From: Paludibacteraceae bacterium
Lineage (GTDB): Bacteria; Bacteroidota; Bacteroidia; Bacteroidales; Paludibacteraceae
Reading direction: 5' to 3'
Length of the DNA stretch: 35,821 nucleotides
NCBI GenBank assembly: GCA_017401985.1
Contig: JAFPNK010000020.1
Coordinates: 1-35,821 of the forward strand
In this document: one piece after another, positions 1-7,085 of the stretch
How positions within the stretch are numbered: the first letter of the stretch is position 1
How the letters are laid out: each line of letters begins with the position of its first letter
Program-made: the position numbers and the translations under genes
The notes under the pieces: generated by a model
What the model saw: the letters and a program-made list of their open reading frames with translations, nothing else
Databases searched by the model: none
Told to the model about the DNA's origin: nothing

Positions 1-157
1 ATGATGCTAATCATGTGTAATGCCGGTTCAAGGCCCGCAAGGGCCGAACTGGCTACGTATGATGCTAATCATGCGTAATGCCGGTTCAAGGCCCGTAAGG
101 GCCGAACTCGCGACGTATGATGCTAATCATGCGTAATGCCGGTTCAAGGCCCGCAAG
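1..157. repeat. 58-bp tandem repeat array with paired hairpins (incomplete at left edge)
   Basis: Units start at 1, 59 and 117; the third breaks off near 157. Each unit holds two inverted repeats. One has a GGCCC/GGGCC stem closed by a GCAA loop (GTAA in the second unit, so a GNRA-type tetraloop is kept), carried on an outer GTTC/GAAC stem with a two-A bulge. The other spans the unit boundary: arms ACGTATGAT and ATCATGCGT (55-63 and 68-76), joined by GCTA, with one G-T wobble. The array runs off the window, so the copy number is unknown. There are no unique spacers, so it is not a CRISPR. Function is not known; it could be the structured 3' end of an upstream transcript, since a terminator follows at once. 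Confidence 0.85.
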
Positions 158-161
158 AAGG

Positions 162-187
162 GAAAAGCGTCCAAACGGGCGCTTTTC
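162..187 (+). terminator. Rho-independent terminator closing the repeat region
   Basis: Perfect 8-bp stem GAAAAGCG / CGCTTTTC with a 10-nt loop, followed by a T-rich run (TTGCTTTTTATTT). Flanking GCAA and TTGC could lengthen the stem across a bulge. It would end whatever transcript enters from the left through the 58-bp repeats. Confidence 0.75.
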
Positions 188-197
188 TTGCTTTTTA

Positions 198-229
198 TTT
201 GCATATGTCAAAAAAAAGCAGTACCTTTG
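198..229 (+). promoter_or_regulatory. Bacteroidota-type promoter for sufT-lpxH-mazG
   Basis: TTTG at 198-201 and TACCTTTG at 222-229, separated by 20 nt, match the -33/-7 consensus of the main Bacteroidota sigma factor. Just downstream, CGCCGT and ACGGCG (231-236, 241-246) form a 6-bp hairpin with a TTTT loop at the presumed 5' end of the mRNA. Confidence 0.75.
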
Positions 230-272
230 TCGCCGTTTTTACGGCGAGGAAGAGTTGTAAGACATAAAACAG

Positions 273-587
273 ATGAACGAATTTTTAGAAAAAGAAGAAG
301 AGATACTCAAAATGCTCAAAACCGTTTTTGACCCGGAGATACCGGTTAATGTGTATGACTTGGGGTTGATTTACGGCATAGAGCTCAAGCCGAACAACGT
401 GTGTGAGATCACCATGACGCTCACCGCTCCGTCCTGCCCGGCAGGAGATTTTATTGTGGAAGATATTCGACAGAAAGTAGGTTCGGTGGATGGCATCAAG
501 GATGTCAACGTCAACCTTGTCTTCGAACCGGAATGGTCCAAAGACATGATGTCCGAAGAAGCAAAATTGGAATTAGGGTTTTTATGA
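273..587 (+). CDS. sufT: SufT/MIP18-family Fe-S assembly protein (DUF59)
   Basis: A 104-residue single-domain protein of the MIP18/DUF59 family, cytosolic factors that help mature iron-sulfur proteins. Visible signatures are the DPEIPVNVYDLGLIY block (residues 20-34), the TAPSCPAG motif with the conserved Cys55, and a C-terminal DMMSEEAKLELG segment typical of the SufT subgroup. Length is normal for the family. It is the first gene after the promoter at 198-229 and its stop overlaps the lpxH start (ATGA), so the two are translationally coupled. Other suf genes are not in the window and could lie to the left. The family assignment is firm; the exact role (general or specialised Fe-S maturation) is inferred from family knowledge. 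Confidence 0.9.
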   Translation: MNEFLEKEEEILKMLKTVFDPEIPVNVYDLGLIYGIELKPNNVCEITMTLTAPSCPAGDFIVEDIRQKVGSVDGIKDVNVNLVFEPEWSKDMMSEEAKLELGFL

Positions 588-1372
588 TATATTTTTTAAG
601 TGACGCACATTTAGGCAGTCTGGCTATTGAGCGCGGATACGCCCACCAGAAGAAACTGATCGACCTGCTGGAGGAGATGAGCAAAGACGCCGTATCCATC
701 TATATCTTAGGTGATACATTCGATTTCTGGTTCGAATATTTCATTCACGACAAGAGCAAACGGCAGTACTCTCCGTTCTGCAAAGAACTACGCAAACTGG
801 CGAAGAAGGGTATTCACGTCCACTTGTTCGCCGGCAATCATGACCTGTGGACCTTCGGCGGTTTGAGTCATCTGACCGATGCCGAAGTGCATTTCGAGCC
901 TTGTACCATCAAGCGCTACGGCAAGACGCTGTACCTGGCGCACGGAGACGGCATCTTACCCGAAGACTGGGAGACCTATTACCCGAGTCGCGTACGACGT
1001 AAGATACGCCGGTTCATGTTCCTGCGTAAGGTGTTCCATTCCCCTACCCTGCAGTTCTTCTTCCGCTGCCTGCCTCCGAAGATAGGCAATTATTTCGGAT
1101 ACAACTGGGCGAAGAGAAGTCGTCTCAAAGAGATAGCCAACCCTTGTCCGTACAAAGGCGAGCACAAGGAAGAGCTGGTGCTCTTCGCCAAGGAGCAGGA
1201 GAAGCAAGGCAACCACCGCGATTACTATATCTTCGGTCACCGGCATATAGACCTGGATCTGCAGATTGCCAACAACAGCCGCGTGGTTATTCTCGGTGAC
1301 TGCTTCCAGCAGTGGACGTACGCGAAATTAGATAATCATGGCCGATTAACAATGCACACGTATGAGCAGTAG
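584..1372 (+). CDS. lpxH: UDP-2,3-diacylglucosamine diphosphatase LpxH
   Basis: A 262-residue calcineurin-like metallophosphoesterase. In lipid A synthesis this enzyme hydrolyses UDP-2,3-diacylglucosamine to lipid X and UMP at the inner membrane surface. Metal-binding motifs appear in the expected order: DAH (residues 7-9), GDTFDFW (43-49), GNHD (84-87), H120 in AHGD, and GHRH (218-221). I chose the ATG at 584, overlapping the sufT stop as ATGA, because the product then begins MIYFLSDAHLG as in the family; a longer frame from 533 would overlap sufT by 55 nt. It overlaps mazG by 11 nt. LpxH against the related LpxG/LpxI activities cannot be tested here, but the motif set fits LpxH. Confidence 0.88.
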   Translation: MIYFLSDAHLGSLAIERGYAHQKKLIDLLEEMSKDAVSIYILGDTFDFWFEYFIHDKSKRQYSPFCKELRKLAKKGIHVHLFAGNHDLWTFGGLSHLTDAEVHFEPCTIKRYGKTLYLAHGDGILPEDWETYYPSRVRRKIRRFMFLRKVFHSPTLQFFFRCLPPKIGNYFGYNWAKRSRLKEIANPCPYKGEHKEELVLFAKEQEKQGNHRDYYIFGHRHIDLDLQIANNSRVVILGDCFQQWTYAKLDNHGRLTMHTYEQ

Positions 1373-2153
1373 AGAAGAACAACTACAGGCCTTCGGACGA
1401 CTGCTGGACATCATGGACGATCTGCGGGAGAAATGCCCGTGGGACCGCAAACAGACCTTCGACAGCCTGCGCCAAAACACCATCGAGGAGACCTACGAAC
1501 TGGCCACCGCCATTAGTCGGCACGACATGAACGAGATCAGCAAGGAACTCGGTGACGTGCTGCTGCATGTGGTGTTCTACGCCAAAATGGGTTCCGAGAC
1601 CGGAGAATTCGATATAGCGGATGTTTGCAACCGGATTAGCGATAAGCTCATTTACCGTCATCCGCACGTCTACGGCGAAGCCGCAGCACAGAATGCCGAA
1701 GAGGTAAGCAAGTTGTGGGAGCAAGTCAAGCTGAAGGAGAAAGGCGGCAATAAGACCGTGTTGGGCGGTATTCCGGATAGTCTGCCGAGCCTGGTCAAGG
1801 CGTACCGCATTCAGGACAAAGTGGCGAATGTAGGCTTCGATTGGGAGAAACGCGAAGATGTGTGGGCGAAGGTGAAAGAGGAGATAGCGGAGTTCGAAGA
1901 GGAGATAAAGAGTGAAAGAGTGAATGAATTAAAGAGTGAAGGAGAATTCGGCGACCTGCTATTTTCGCTAATCAATGTAGCGCGGCTATATAAGATCAAA
2001 CCGGACAATGCGTTGGAGCAAACGAATCTGAAGTTCATTCGGCGATTCAATTACGTGGAAGCGAAAGCGAAGGAGCAAGGCAAAGAGTTGAAAGACATGA
2101 CGCTGGCCGAGATGGATGCGTTGTGGAATGAAGCAAAGAAAAACGGGCTCTAA
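1362..2153 (+). CDS. mazG: MazG nucleoside triphosphate pyrophosphohydrolase
   Basis: A 263-residue two-domain MazG protein. These enzymes hydrolyse (d)NTPs to the monophosphate and pyrophosphate and are thought to clear damaged nucleotides. The N-terminal domain shows CPWDRKQTFDSL (25-36), EETYE (42-46) and ELGDVLLHV (62-70); the C-terminal domain repeats the metal site with EEIAEFEEE (173-181) and FGDLLF (196-201). The start overlaps lpxH by 11 nt. Between the two helices of the second metal site (residues about 182-194) the DNA is a period-8 repeat (1905-1944), so this loop appears to have been lengthened by a simple repeat without breaking the frame. The last codons and stop also form one arm of a terminator for the opposite tRNA. 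Confidence 0.92.
   Translation: MSSREEQLQAFGRLLDIMDDLREKCPWDRKQTFDSLRQNTIEETYELATAISRHDMNEISKELGDVLLHVVFYAKMGSETGEFDIADVCNRISDKLIYRHPHVYGEAAAQNAEEVSKLWEQVKLKEKGGNKTVLGGIPDSLPSLVKAYRIQDKVANVGFDWEKREDVWAKVKEEIAEFEEEIKSERVNELKSEGEFGDLLFSLINVARLYKIKPDNALEQTNLKFIRRFNYVEAKAKEQGKELKDMTLAEMDALWNEAKKNGL
1905..1944. repeat. Period-8 tandem array inside mazG
   Basis: Five consecutive octamers related to TGAAAGAG, with substitutions; the third reads TGAATGAA. They encode residues 182-194, a loop rich in Lys, Ser and Glu between the two acidic helices of the second MazG domain. Forty bases is not a multiple of three, so the original insertion must have included flanking bases or have been adjusted to keep frame. 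Confidence 0.8.
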
Positions 2154-2164
2154 CGAACCCGTTT
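2141..2164 (-). terminator. Intrinsic terminator of tRNA-Leu, overlapping the mazG stop
   Basis: Perfect 7-bp stem AAACGGG (2141-2147) / CCCGTTT (2158-2164). On the minus strand it is followed by T-rich sequence (TTCTTTGCTT) and lies just beyond the 3' end of the tRNA, so it fits as the tRNA terminator. The loop contains the mazG stop codon. On the plus strand no T-tract follows. Confidence 0.7.
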
Positions 2165-2165
2165 G

Positions 2166-2247
2166 TGCGGCATAAAAGACTCGAACTTTCACTCCTCTCG
2201 GAACCAGATCCTAAGTCTGGCGCGTCTACCAATTCCGCCAATGCCGC
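2166..2247 (-). tRNA. tRNA-Leu (anticodon UAG)
   Basis: Read on the minus strand, an 82-nt tRNA: acceptor stem GCGGCAT / ATGCCGC with discriminator A, D-arm GGCGGAATTGGTAGACGC, anticodon arm CCAGA-CTTAGGA-TCTGG giving anticodon TAG, a short class II variable arm, and a T-arm with GTTCGAGTC. It reads CUA-family leucine codons. No 3' CCA is encoded, as is common in Bacteroidota. A promoter lies at 2321-2352 and a terminator at 2141-2164, giving a complete transcription unit convergent with mazG. Confidence 0.95.
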
Positions 2248-2320
2248 TCGCGTTCGGCAACAAGATTGTAAGGGGGCCCCAATAAATAGCAAGCGCCCAA
2301 ACATTTTTCAAAAGCGGCTG

Positions 2321-2352
2321 CAAAGGTAGTACTTTTTTTTGAATTATGCAAG
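2321..2352 (-). promoter_or_regulatory. Promoter for tRNA-Leu
   Basis: On the minus strand, TACCTTTG (2328-2321) matches the -7 box, and a CTTG 20 nt upstream (2352-2349) fits a weak -33. The -33 overlaps the first codons of the divergent M16 peptidase gene. I see no clear promoter on the plus strand for that gene. Confidence 0.65.
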
Positions 2353-3608
2353 AAAATACGCAAACTTTTTATCATATTTTGCCAAATGGAGTCCGAATTG
2401 TACATCGTCGGACGCCTTCTCCCGTTGCGTACATAGGCGTGATGGTAGGTACCGGTACGCGCGATGAAGTGCCGGAAGAGAACGGCATGGCGCACTATAT
2501 TGAACATTGCGTATTCAAAGGAACAGCACACCACTCTGCCCGACAGATCATTCACGCCATCGAAGGAATAGGCGGAGAGATCAATGCCTACACCACCAAA
2601 GAAGAGACCACTTTCTATGCCGCTATCTTGTGCGAACACGTGCAACTGACGCTGCATCTGATAGCGGAGATGATTTTGGAACCTGCTTTCAAAAAAGAAG
2701 AGACGGACAAGGAGCGAATGGTGATCTTGGATGAGATAGAGAGTTACAACGACAGCCCGAGCGAACTGATCTACGATGACTTCGAGAGCCTTGTTTTTGC
2801 CGGTTCATCGTTGGCGTTGCCTATCTTAGGCACCCGAAAAACACTCAAACACCTCTCTTCCAAACCGGACTACGCCAAGCGCTGGATGGCGAAGCACTAC
2901 ACCCCGGAGCGGATGGTGGTCTTCTGCCAAGGTGACATCAAACCGGAACGTATCTTCCGATTGGCAGAAAAAGAGTTCGGTGGTATCCCTAATAGGGGTA
3001 GCACGCTCGATAATGCCTCGATGCTCTCTCGATGTTCTCTCGATGCTGCCTCGATGGCGGCTCGACAAGCATCGTACAAGAAGCACACGCATCAGGTACA
3101 CGCGATGGTAGGCGGCCGCACCTACCCCATCGGGCATGAGAACCAACTCGGTATGTTCCTTCTCAATAATATCTTAGGCGGAGGCAGTCTGAATAGCCGT
3201 TTGAACCTAAGCTTGCGCGAATCCAAAGGTCTGGTTTATACCGTTGAGTCCACTTATACGCCGCTGAGTGACACCGGTTATTGGTGCGTTTACTGGGCGT
3301 GTGACCCGCAAGACTACGAGCCCTGTCAGCTACTCATTCGTCAGGAATTGGACAAATTGTGTCAACAGCAGTTAACGTCCAACGGCCTTCAGCGCGCCAT
3401 TCAACAACTGCGCGGACAGTTGGCTATCTCGGCACAAAATCAAGAGAACAGTGCCCTGGCAATGGCGAAGGCGATGCTCTACCGTTCCTATGCTCCCGAA
3501 TGGCAGGAAACGATGCAGAAAATAGAACAAATCACATCGCTTCAACTGCAACAAATCGCACAAGAAACATTCAACCCGAAAAATACTTACATTTTGACAT
3601 ACGAATGA
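2346..3608 (+). CDS. M16 (pitrilysin-like) zinc metallopeptidase
   Basis: A 420-residue M16B-type peptidase of two homologous halves. The inverted zinc motif HYIEH lies at residues 50-54 (H50, E53, H54), and the third ligand E130 in ILDEIES is exactly 76 residues on, as the family requires, so the enzyme should be active. There is no signal peptide, so it is probably cytosolic; single-chain M16B enzymes usually form homodimers that degrade peptides. The second half carries the conserved GGGSLNSRLNLSLRESKGLVY block. Between the halves, residues 221-242 are encoded by six 11-bp tandem repeats (3006-3071), giving a low-complexity Ala/Ser/Met linker. The start is tight against the divergent tRNA promoter; no plus-strand promoter is evident. 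Confidence 0.9.
   Translation: MQENTQTFYHILPNGVRIVHRRTPSPVAYIGVMVGTGTRDEVPEENGMAHYIEHCVFKGTAHHSARQIIHAIEGIGGEINAYTTKEETTFYAAILCEHVQLTLHLIAEMILEPAFKKEETDKERMVILDEIESYNDSPSELIYDDFESLVFAGSSLALPILGTRKTLKHLSSKPDYAKRWMAKHYTPERMVVFCQGDIKPERIFRLAEKEFGGIPNRGSTLDNASMLSRCSLDAASMAARQASYKKHTHQVHAMVGGRTYPIGHENQLGMFLLNNILGGGSLNSRLNLSLRESKGLVYTVESTYTPLSDTGYWCVYWACDPQDYEPCQLLIRQELDKLCQQQLTSNGLQRAIQQLRGQLAISAQNQENSALAMAKAMLYRSYAPEWQETMQKIEQITSLQLQQIAQETFNPKNTYILTYE
3006..3071. repeat. Period-11 tandem array inside the M16 peptidase gene
   Basis: Six units of exactly 11 bp, each beginning CTCGA; the consensus is close to CTCGATGNTGC. Sixty-six bp adds 22 residues in frame between the two M16 domains. The same period and CTCG core recur in trmO at 35014-35068. 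Confidence 0.9.
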
Positions 3609-3677
3609 TTGAAAAGTTGTCAAAAATGTAAGATTTTCGATAATTTTATTGATTTTTAGCATTTTTTTGCCAAAATA

Positions 3678-3709
3678 TTTGGTTAATTCAGAAAAAAGTC
3701 GTACCTTTG
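3678..3709 (+). promoter_or_regulatory. Promoter for the SusC/SusD operon
   Basis: TTTG (3678-3681), 20 nt, then TACCTTTG (3702-3709): an exact match to the Bacteroidota consensus. The leader to the SusC start at 3773 is about 60 nt, AT-rich, with no visible riboswitch. Confidence 0.8.
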
Positions 3710-3772
3710 CGCGATTTTTCGTATTCACGCGTACGTGTAATCAATATTAAATTAATTATATATTAACAAACA

Positions 3773-6700
3773 ATGAAAAAGATTTTTACACTTTTGTTTC
3801 TTGTTGCGCTGAGCATGGGTATTTATGCTGATCAGCAAGTAAACGGTGTGGTAGTCGACAGCAAGGGTGAGGCGGTTATCGGCGCCAGCATCCAGGCAAA
3901 AGGCTCCACACAAGGTACAATCTCAGATTACGATGGTAAGTTTGAGATGAACGTGCCGGAGTCTGTGAAGACACTGGTCGTTAGTTTTGTGGGTATGGCT
4001 ACACAGGAGGTAGCCGTCGGCAAGAACCTGCGCATTGTGATGCAGGAGAACACCGAGGTGATTCAAGAAGTCGTTGTTACCGGTTTCGGTAACGTCAGCA
4101 AAGGTTCGTATGCCGGTTCAGCTCAGGCTGTGAAGGCAGAGGACATTGAGAAAAAGAGTCCATCGGAGATTTCCAAGGCCTTGGCCGGTGAGGTTGCCGG
4201 TGTACAGGTAATCAACGGTAGCGGTCAGCCGGGAACGAACGCCACTATCCGCATCCGTGGTATCGGTTCGTTGAACGGTAGTTCAGCTCCGCTGTACGTT
4301 GTGGACGGTGTGACCTACGACGGTGACATCTCGTCTATTGACCCGGGTGATATCGCCAGCACCACCATTCTGAAGGACGCTACCGCTACTTCGTTGTACG
4401 GTGCACGTGGTGCGAACGGTGTGATCGTGATTACCACGAAGAAAGGTACGTCTGGTGACGAAGGTAAGATTGACGTGGACATCAAGTACGGTGCCAACAT
4501 GCGTCTGTTGCCGTTGTACGACGTGATCACTTCGCCGGAGGAGTACGTAACCCTCGCATGGCAGAGCATCTATAACGGTCAGCTTTATGCACAGGGTTCG
4601 GGCGTATCCCAGGCCACTGCTGTCAATTCGGCAAACAACATGCTCTTCAGCCCGAGTGGTATTCCGGCAGGATATAACATGTGGGATGCAGCCGGTAAGT
4701 TCCTGATCAACCCGTACGACGCCAACGGTTTGGTGAACCCGACTTTCGATTATACCAACAGCCGTAAGGCAGGTTACGAGAACCTGGAGTCCTGGAAGGA
4801 CGCTATCTTCCGCGTGGGTCAGAAATTAGACGCTAACGTGAAGATTCACGGTGGTACGGAGAAGGTTAAATACTTCACGAGTTTCGGTTACCTGATGGAT
4901 GAGGGTTACTACCGTGCCTCTGACTTCAATCGTTTCTCTGTTCGTTCGAACTTGGATTTTGAGCCGAAGAAATGGTTGAAAGGTAATGTGAACATCGCGT
5001 ACACCTACTACTCGATGAACAATCCGGACCAAGATGGAGACGGCGCGATGAATAACGGTTTCTACTACGTGAACGCTATTCCTGCCATCTATCCGGTTTA
5101 TGTACGTGACGCTAACGGTAATATTCCTGTTGATCCTCGTACGGGTCAATTGATGTACGACTACGGAAACGAGTTGGGTCGTTCGTTCGGTATGGGTATT
5201 AACCCGGCCGGTGCGCTCCGTCTGGATAAAGAGAACCAGGTTCAACACGAGGTGGATGCGAAGACTTCGTTGGAGTTCAAGCTCTACAAGGGTCTGAAAT
5301 TCACGTTGAATGCCGGCATGCACTACTACAACAACCGCTACTCGCAGTTGACCAACAAGTACTACGGTGACGCAGAGGGTATCGGTCGTATTCTGCAGCG
5401 GTACTCGAACCTGTTCACCGTTTCGGCACAGGAGATGTTAGAGTACAACGGTACGTTCGGTGACCACACGATTCGCGTCATGGCCGGTCACGAGAACTAC
5501 CTGTACACCGCTAACGCCGCTTACGGATACAAATCGTATCTGGCAGACGGCAGCAGTCTGGAGTTGAGCAATGCAATCAAGATGAACGCGATCGAAGGAA
5601 ACAGCACGCGTTATGCACTGGATGCATACTTCGCAACAGCTATGTACACCTACAAAGAGCGCTACACCATCACCGCTAACTATCGCGCCGATGGTAGCTC
5701 GCGTTACGCCAAGGGACACCGCTGGGGTCACTTCGGTTCGGTAGGTGCTGCATGGACCTTCACCAACGAGGACTTCATCGAGAACTCGGATGCTAAGGAT
5801 TGGTTGAAAGACGGTAAGTTGCGTTTGAGTTGGGGTGTGCTGGGTAACCAGATCAACTCGCTCTACAGCTACACCAACACCTACACCATCCAGAACCTGA
5901 ACGATCAGATTGCATTCCTGGAGGCAAGCAAGGGTAATCCTGACATCACATGGGAGCGCTCGAACATTGTGGACCTCGGTTTGGAAGTGTCGGTAGGTAA
6001 GTATCTGGATGTGGAGTTGGATTACTTCTACAAGCTGACGGACAACATGTTGTCTCCGCGTGCAGTGGCTCCTTCGCTGGGTTACACTTCTATCCCGACC
6101 AACGATGCCAAGATGGTGAATACCGGTGTGGAATTCCAATTCAAGATCCACGCCATCGATACCCGTAACGTGAAGTTGGACTTCATGCTGAACGGTGCAC
6201 ACTATCGTAACTACATGACGCAGATGCCAGTTGACTACGTAGATGCTAACGGCGTAGAACACCGCATGACGATGAACGGCGCTATGTCGGTTGGTCACTC
6301 GTTGTACGACCACTATACCTATCGCTATTTAGGTGTTGACCCGACAGACGGTCAGTCGCTGTTCGAAGCTTACTATGATACCCGTGAGGGTGGATTCATG
6401 GACCCGACTGCTGACGGCGGATACAACTATATCTCTTCGCTCCACCAGTGGATCCTGGATCAGAAGGATCAGGGTGTGGACAATCCGGAGCAGTACCTGG
6501 CCACCACAACAACCAAGGACGCCACCGAAGCAGCTGCACAATACGTAGGTAAGAGCTATCTACCTGACCTGAACGGTGGTATCGGTTTTGACTTAGAGGT
6601 TTACGGTGTAACGCTGTCTGCAACCTGCAGCTACCAGATCGGTGGTTACGGTTATGACAACACCTATATCTCGTTGATGGCCAACGATCAGGTTGGTAGC

Positions 6701-7060
6701 CACAACTGGCACGTAGATGCACGCAGGGCATGGACAGAGAACAATACGAACACGGACATTCCGCGCTTCTCGAACGGTGTAGGAGAGTACGACAGTTATG
6801 CAACCGAAGGTTCGACCCGTTTCTTGACCAGCAACTCCTTCATCAGTTTGAACAACGTACAGCTGGGTTACAACTTCCCCAAGAAATGGATCGAGAAGAT
6901 CAAGTTGAACAAACTGAATGTCTATGTATCGGCAAACAACCTCGCCATTGCTTCGGCACGTCGCGGTTACAACCCGATGACCTCGTTCACCGGTTCGTCC
7001 GATACACACGCATACAGTCCGCTGTCTACGATCATGGGCGGTGTTAAGTTCACATTCTAA
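3773..7060 (+). CDS. SusC/RagA-family TonB-dependent outer-membrane transporter
   Basis: A 1095-residue TonB-dependent importer. A signal peptide (about 1-19) is followed by a carboxypeptidase-D-like regulatory domain (about 22-90, VNGVVVDSKGEAVIGASI), a TonB-box region around VIQEVVVTGFG (97-106), the plug with LYVVDGV (about 174-180) and the SusC signature SLYGARGANGVIVITTKKG (about 207-225), then a long aromatic-rich beta-barrel ending in F. No N-terminal secretin/FecR-interaction domain is seen, so it does not look like an anti-sigma-linked type. It forms an operon with SusD (25-nt gap) and an Ig-domain lipoprotein. The substrate cannot be read from sequence: no glycoside hydrolase is adjacent, and the nearest downstream enzyme is a peptidase with its own promoter. 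Confidence 0.95.
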   Translation: MKKIFTLLFLVALSMGIYADQQVNGVVVDSKGEAVIGASIQAKGSTQGTISDYDGKFEMNVPESVKTLVVSFVGMATQEVAVGKNLRIVMQENTEVIQEVVVTGFGNVSKGSYAGSAQAVKAEDIEKKSPSEISKALAGEVAGVQVINGSGQPGTNATIRIRGIGSLNGSSAPLYVVDGVTYDGDISSIDPGDIASTTILKDATATSLYGARGANGVIVITTKKGTSGDEGKIDVDIKYGANMRLLPLYDVITSPEEYVTLAWQSIYNGQLYAQGSGVSQATAVNSANNMLFSPSGIPAGYNMWDAAGKFLINPYDANGLVNPTFDYTNSRKAGYENLESWKDAIFRVGQKLDANVKIHGGTEKVKYFTSFGYLMDEGYYRASDFNRFSVRSNLDFEPKKWLKGNVNIAYTYYSMNNPDQDGDGAMNNGFYYVNAIPAIYPVYVRDANGNIPVDPRTGQLMYDYGNELGRSFGMGINPAGALRLDKENQVQHEVDAKTSLEFKLYKGLKFTLNAGMHYYNNRYSQLTNKYYGDAEGIGRILQRYSNLFTVSAQEMLEYNGTFGDHTIRVMAGHENYLYTANAAYGYKSYLADGSSLELSNAIKMNAIEGNSTRYALDAYFATAMYTYKERYTITANYRADGSSRYAKGHRWGHFGSVGAAWTFTNEDFIENSDAKDWLKDGKLRLSWGVLGNQINSLYSYTNTYTIQNLNDQIAFLEASKGNPDITWERSNIVDLGLEVSVGKYLDVELDYFYKLTDNMLSPRAVAPSLGYTSIPTNDAKMVNTGVEFQFKIHAIDTRNVKLDFMLNGAHYRNYMTQMPVDYVDANGVEHRMTMNGAMSVGHSLYDHYTYRYLGVDPTDGQSLFEAYYDTREGGFMDPTADGGYNYISSLHQWILDQKDQGVDNPEQYLATTTTKDATEAAAQYVGKSYLPDLNGGIGFDLEVYGVTLSATCSYQIGGYGYDNTYISLMANDQVGSHNWHVDARRAWTENNTNTDIPRFSNGVGEYDSYATEGSTRFLTSNSFISLNNVQLGYNFPKKWIEKIKLNKLNVYVSANNLAIASARRGYNPMTSFTGSSDTHAYSPLSTIMGGVKFTF

Positions 7061-7085
7061 ACCGAACTAAGAAAGGAAAAGAATT

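Noticed and set aside
1..157. 58-bp repeats as a CRISPR array or as integron attC sites
   Set aside because: Copies are directly contiguous with no variable spacers, no cas genes are near, and the GTTRRRY/RYYYAAC core sites of attC are absent.
2047..2304. Minus-strand reading frame containing LAELVDAPDLGSGSERSE
   Set aside because: This is the familiar false translation across a class II tRNA gene; the region is tRNA-Leu.
5438..6313. Long open minus-strand frame (291 codons) inside the SusC gene, with similar frames under other genes
   Set aside because: They shadow genuine genes, have no family features and show the odd Val/Arg/His-rich composition of antisense reading.
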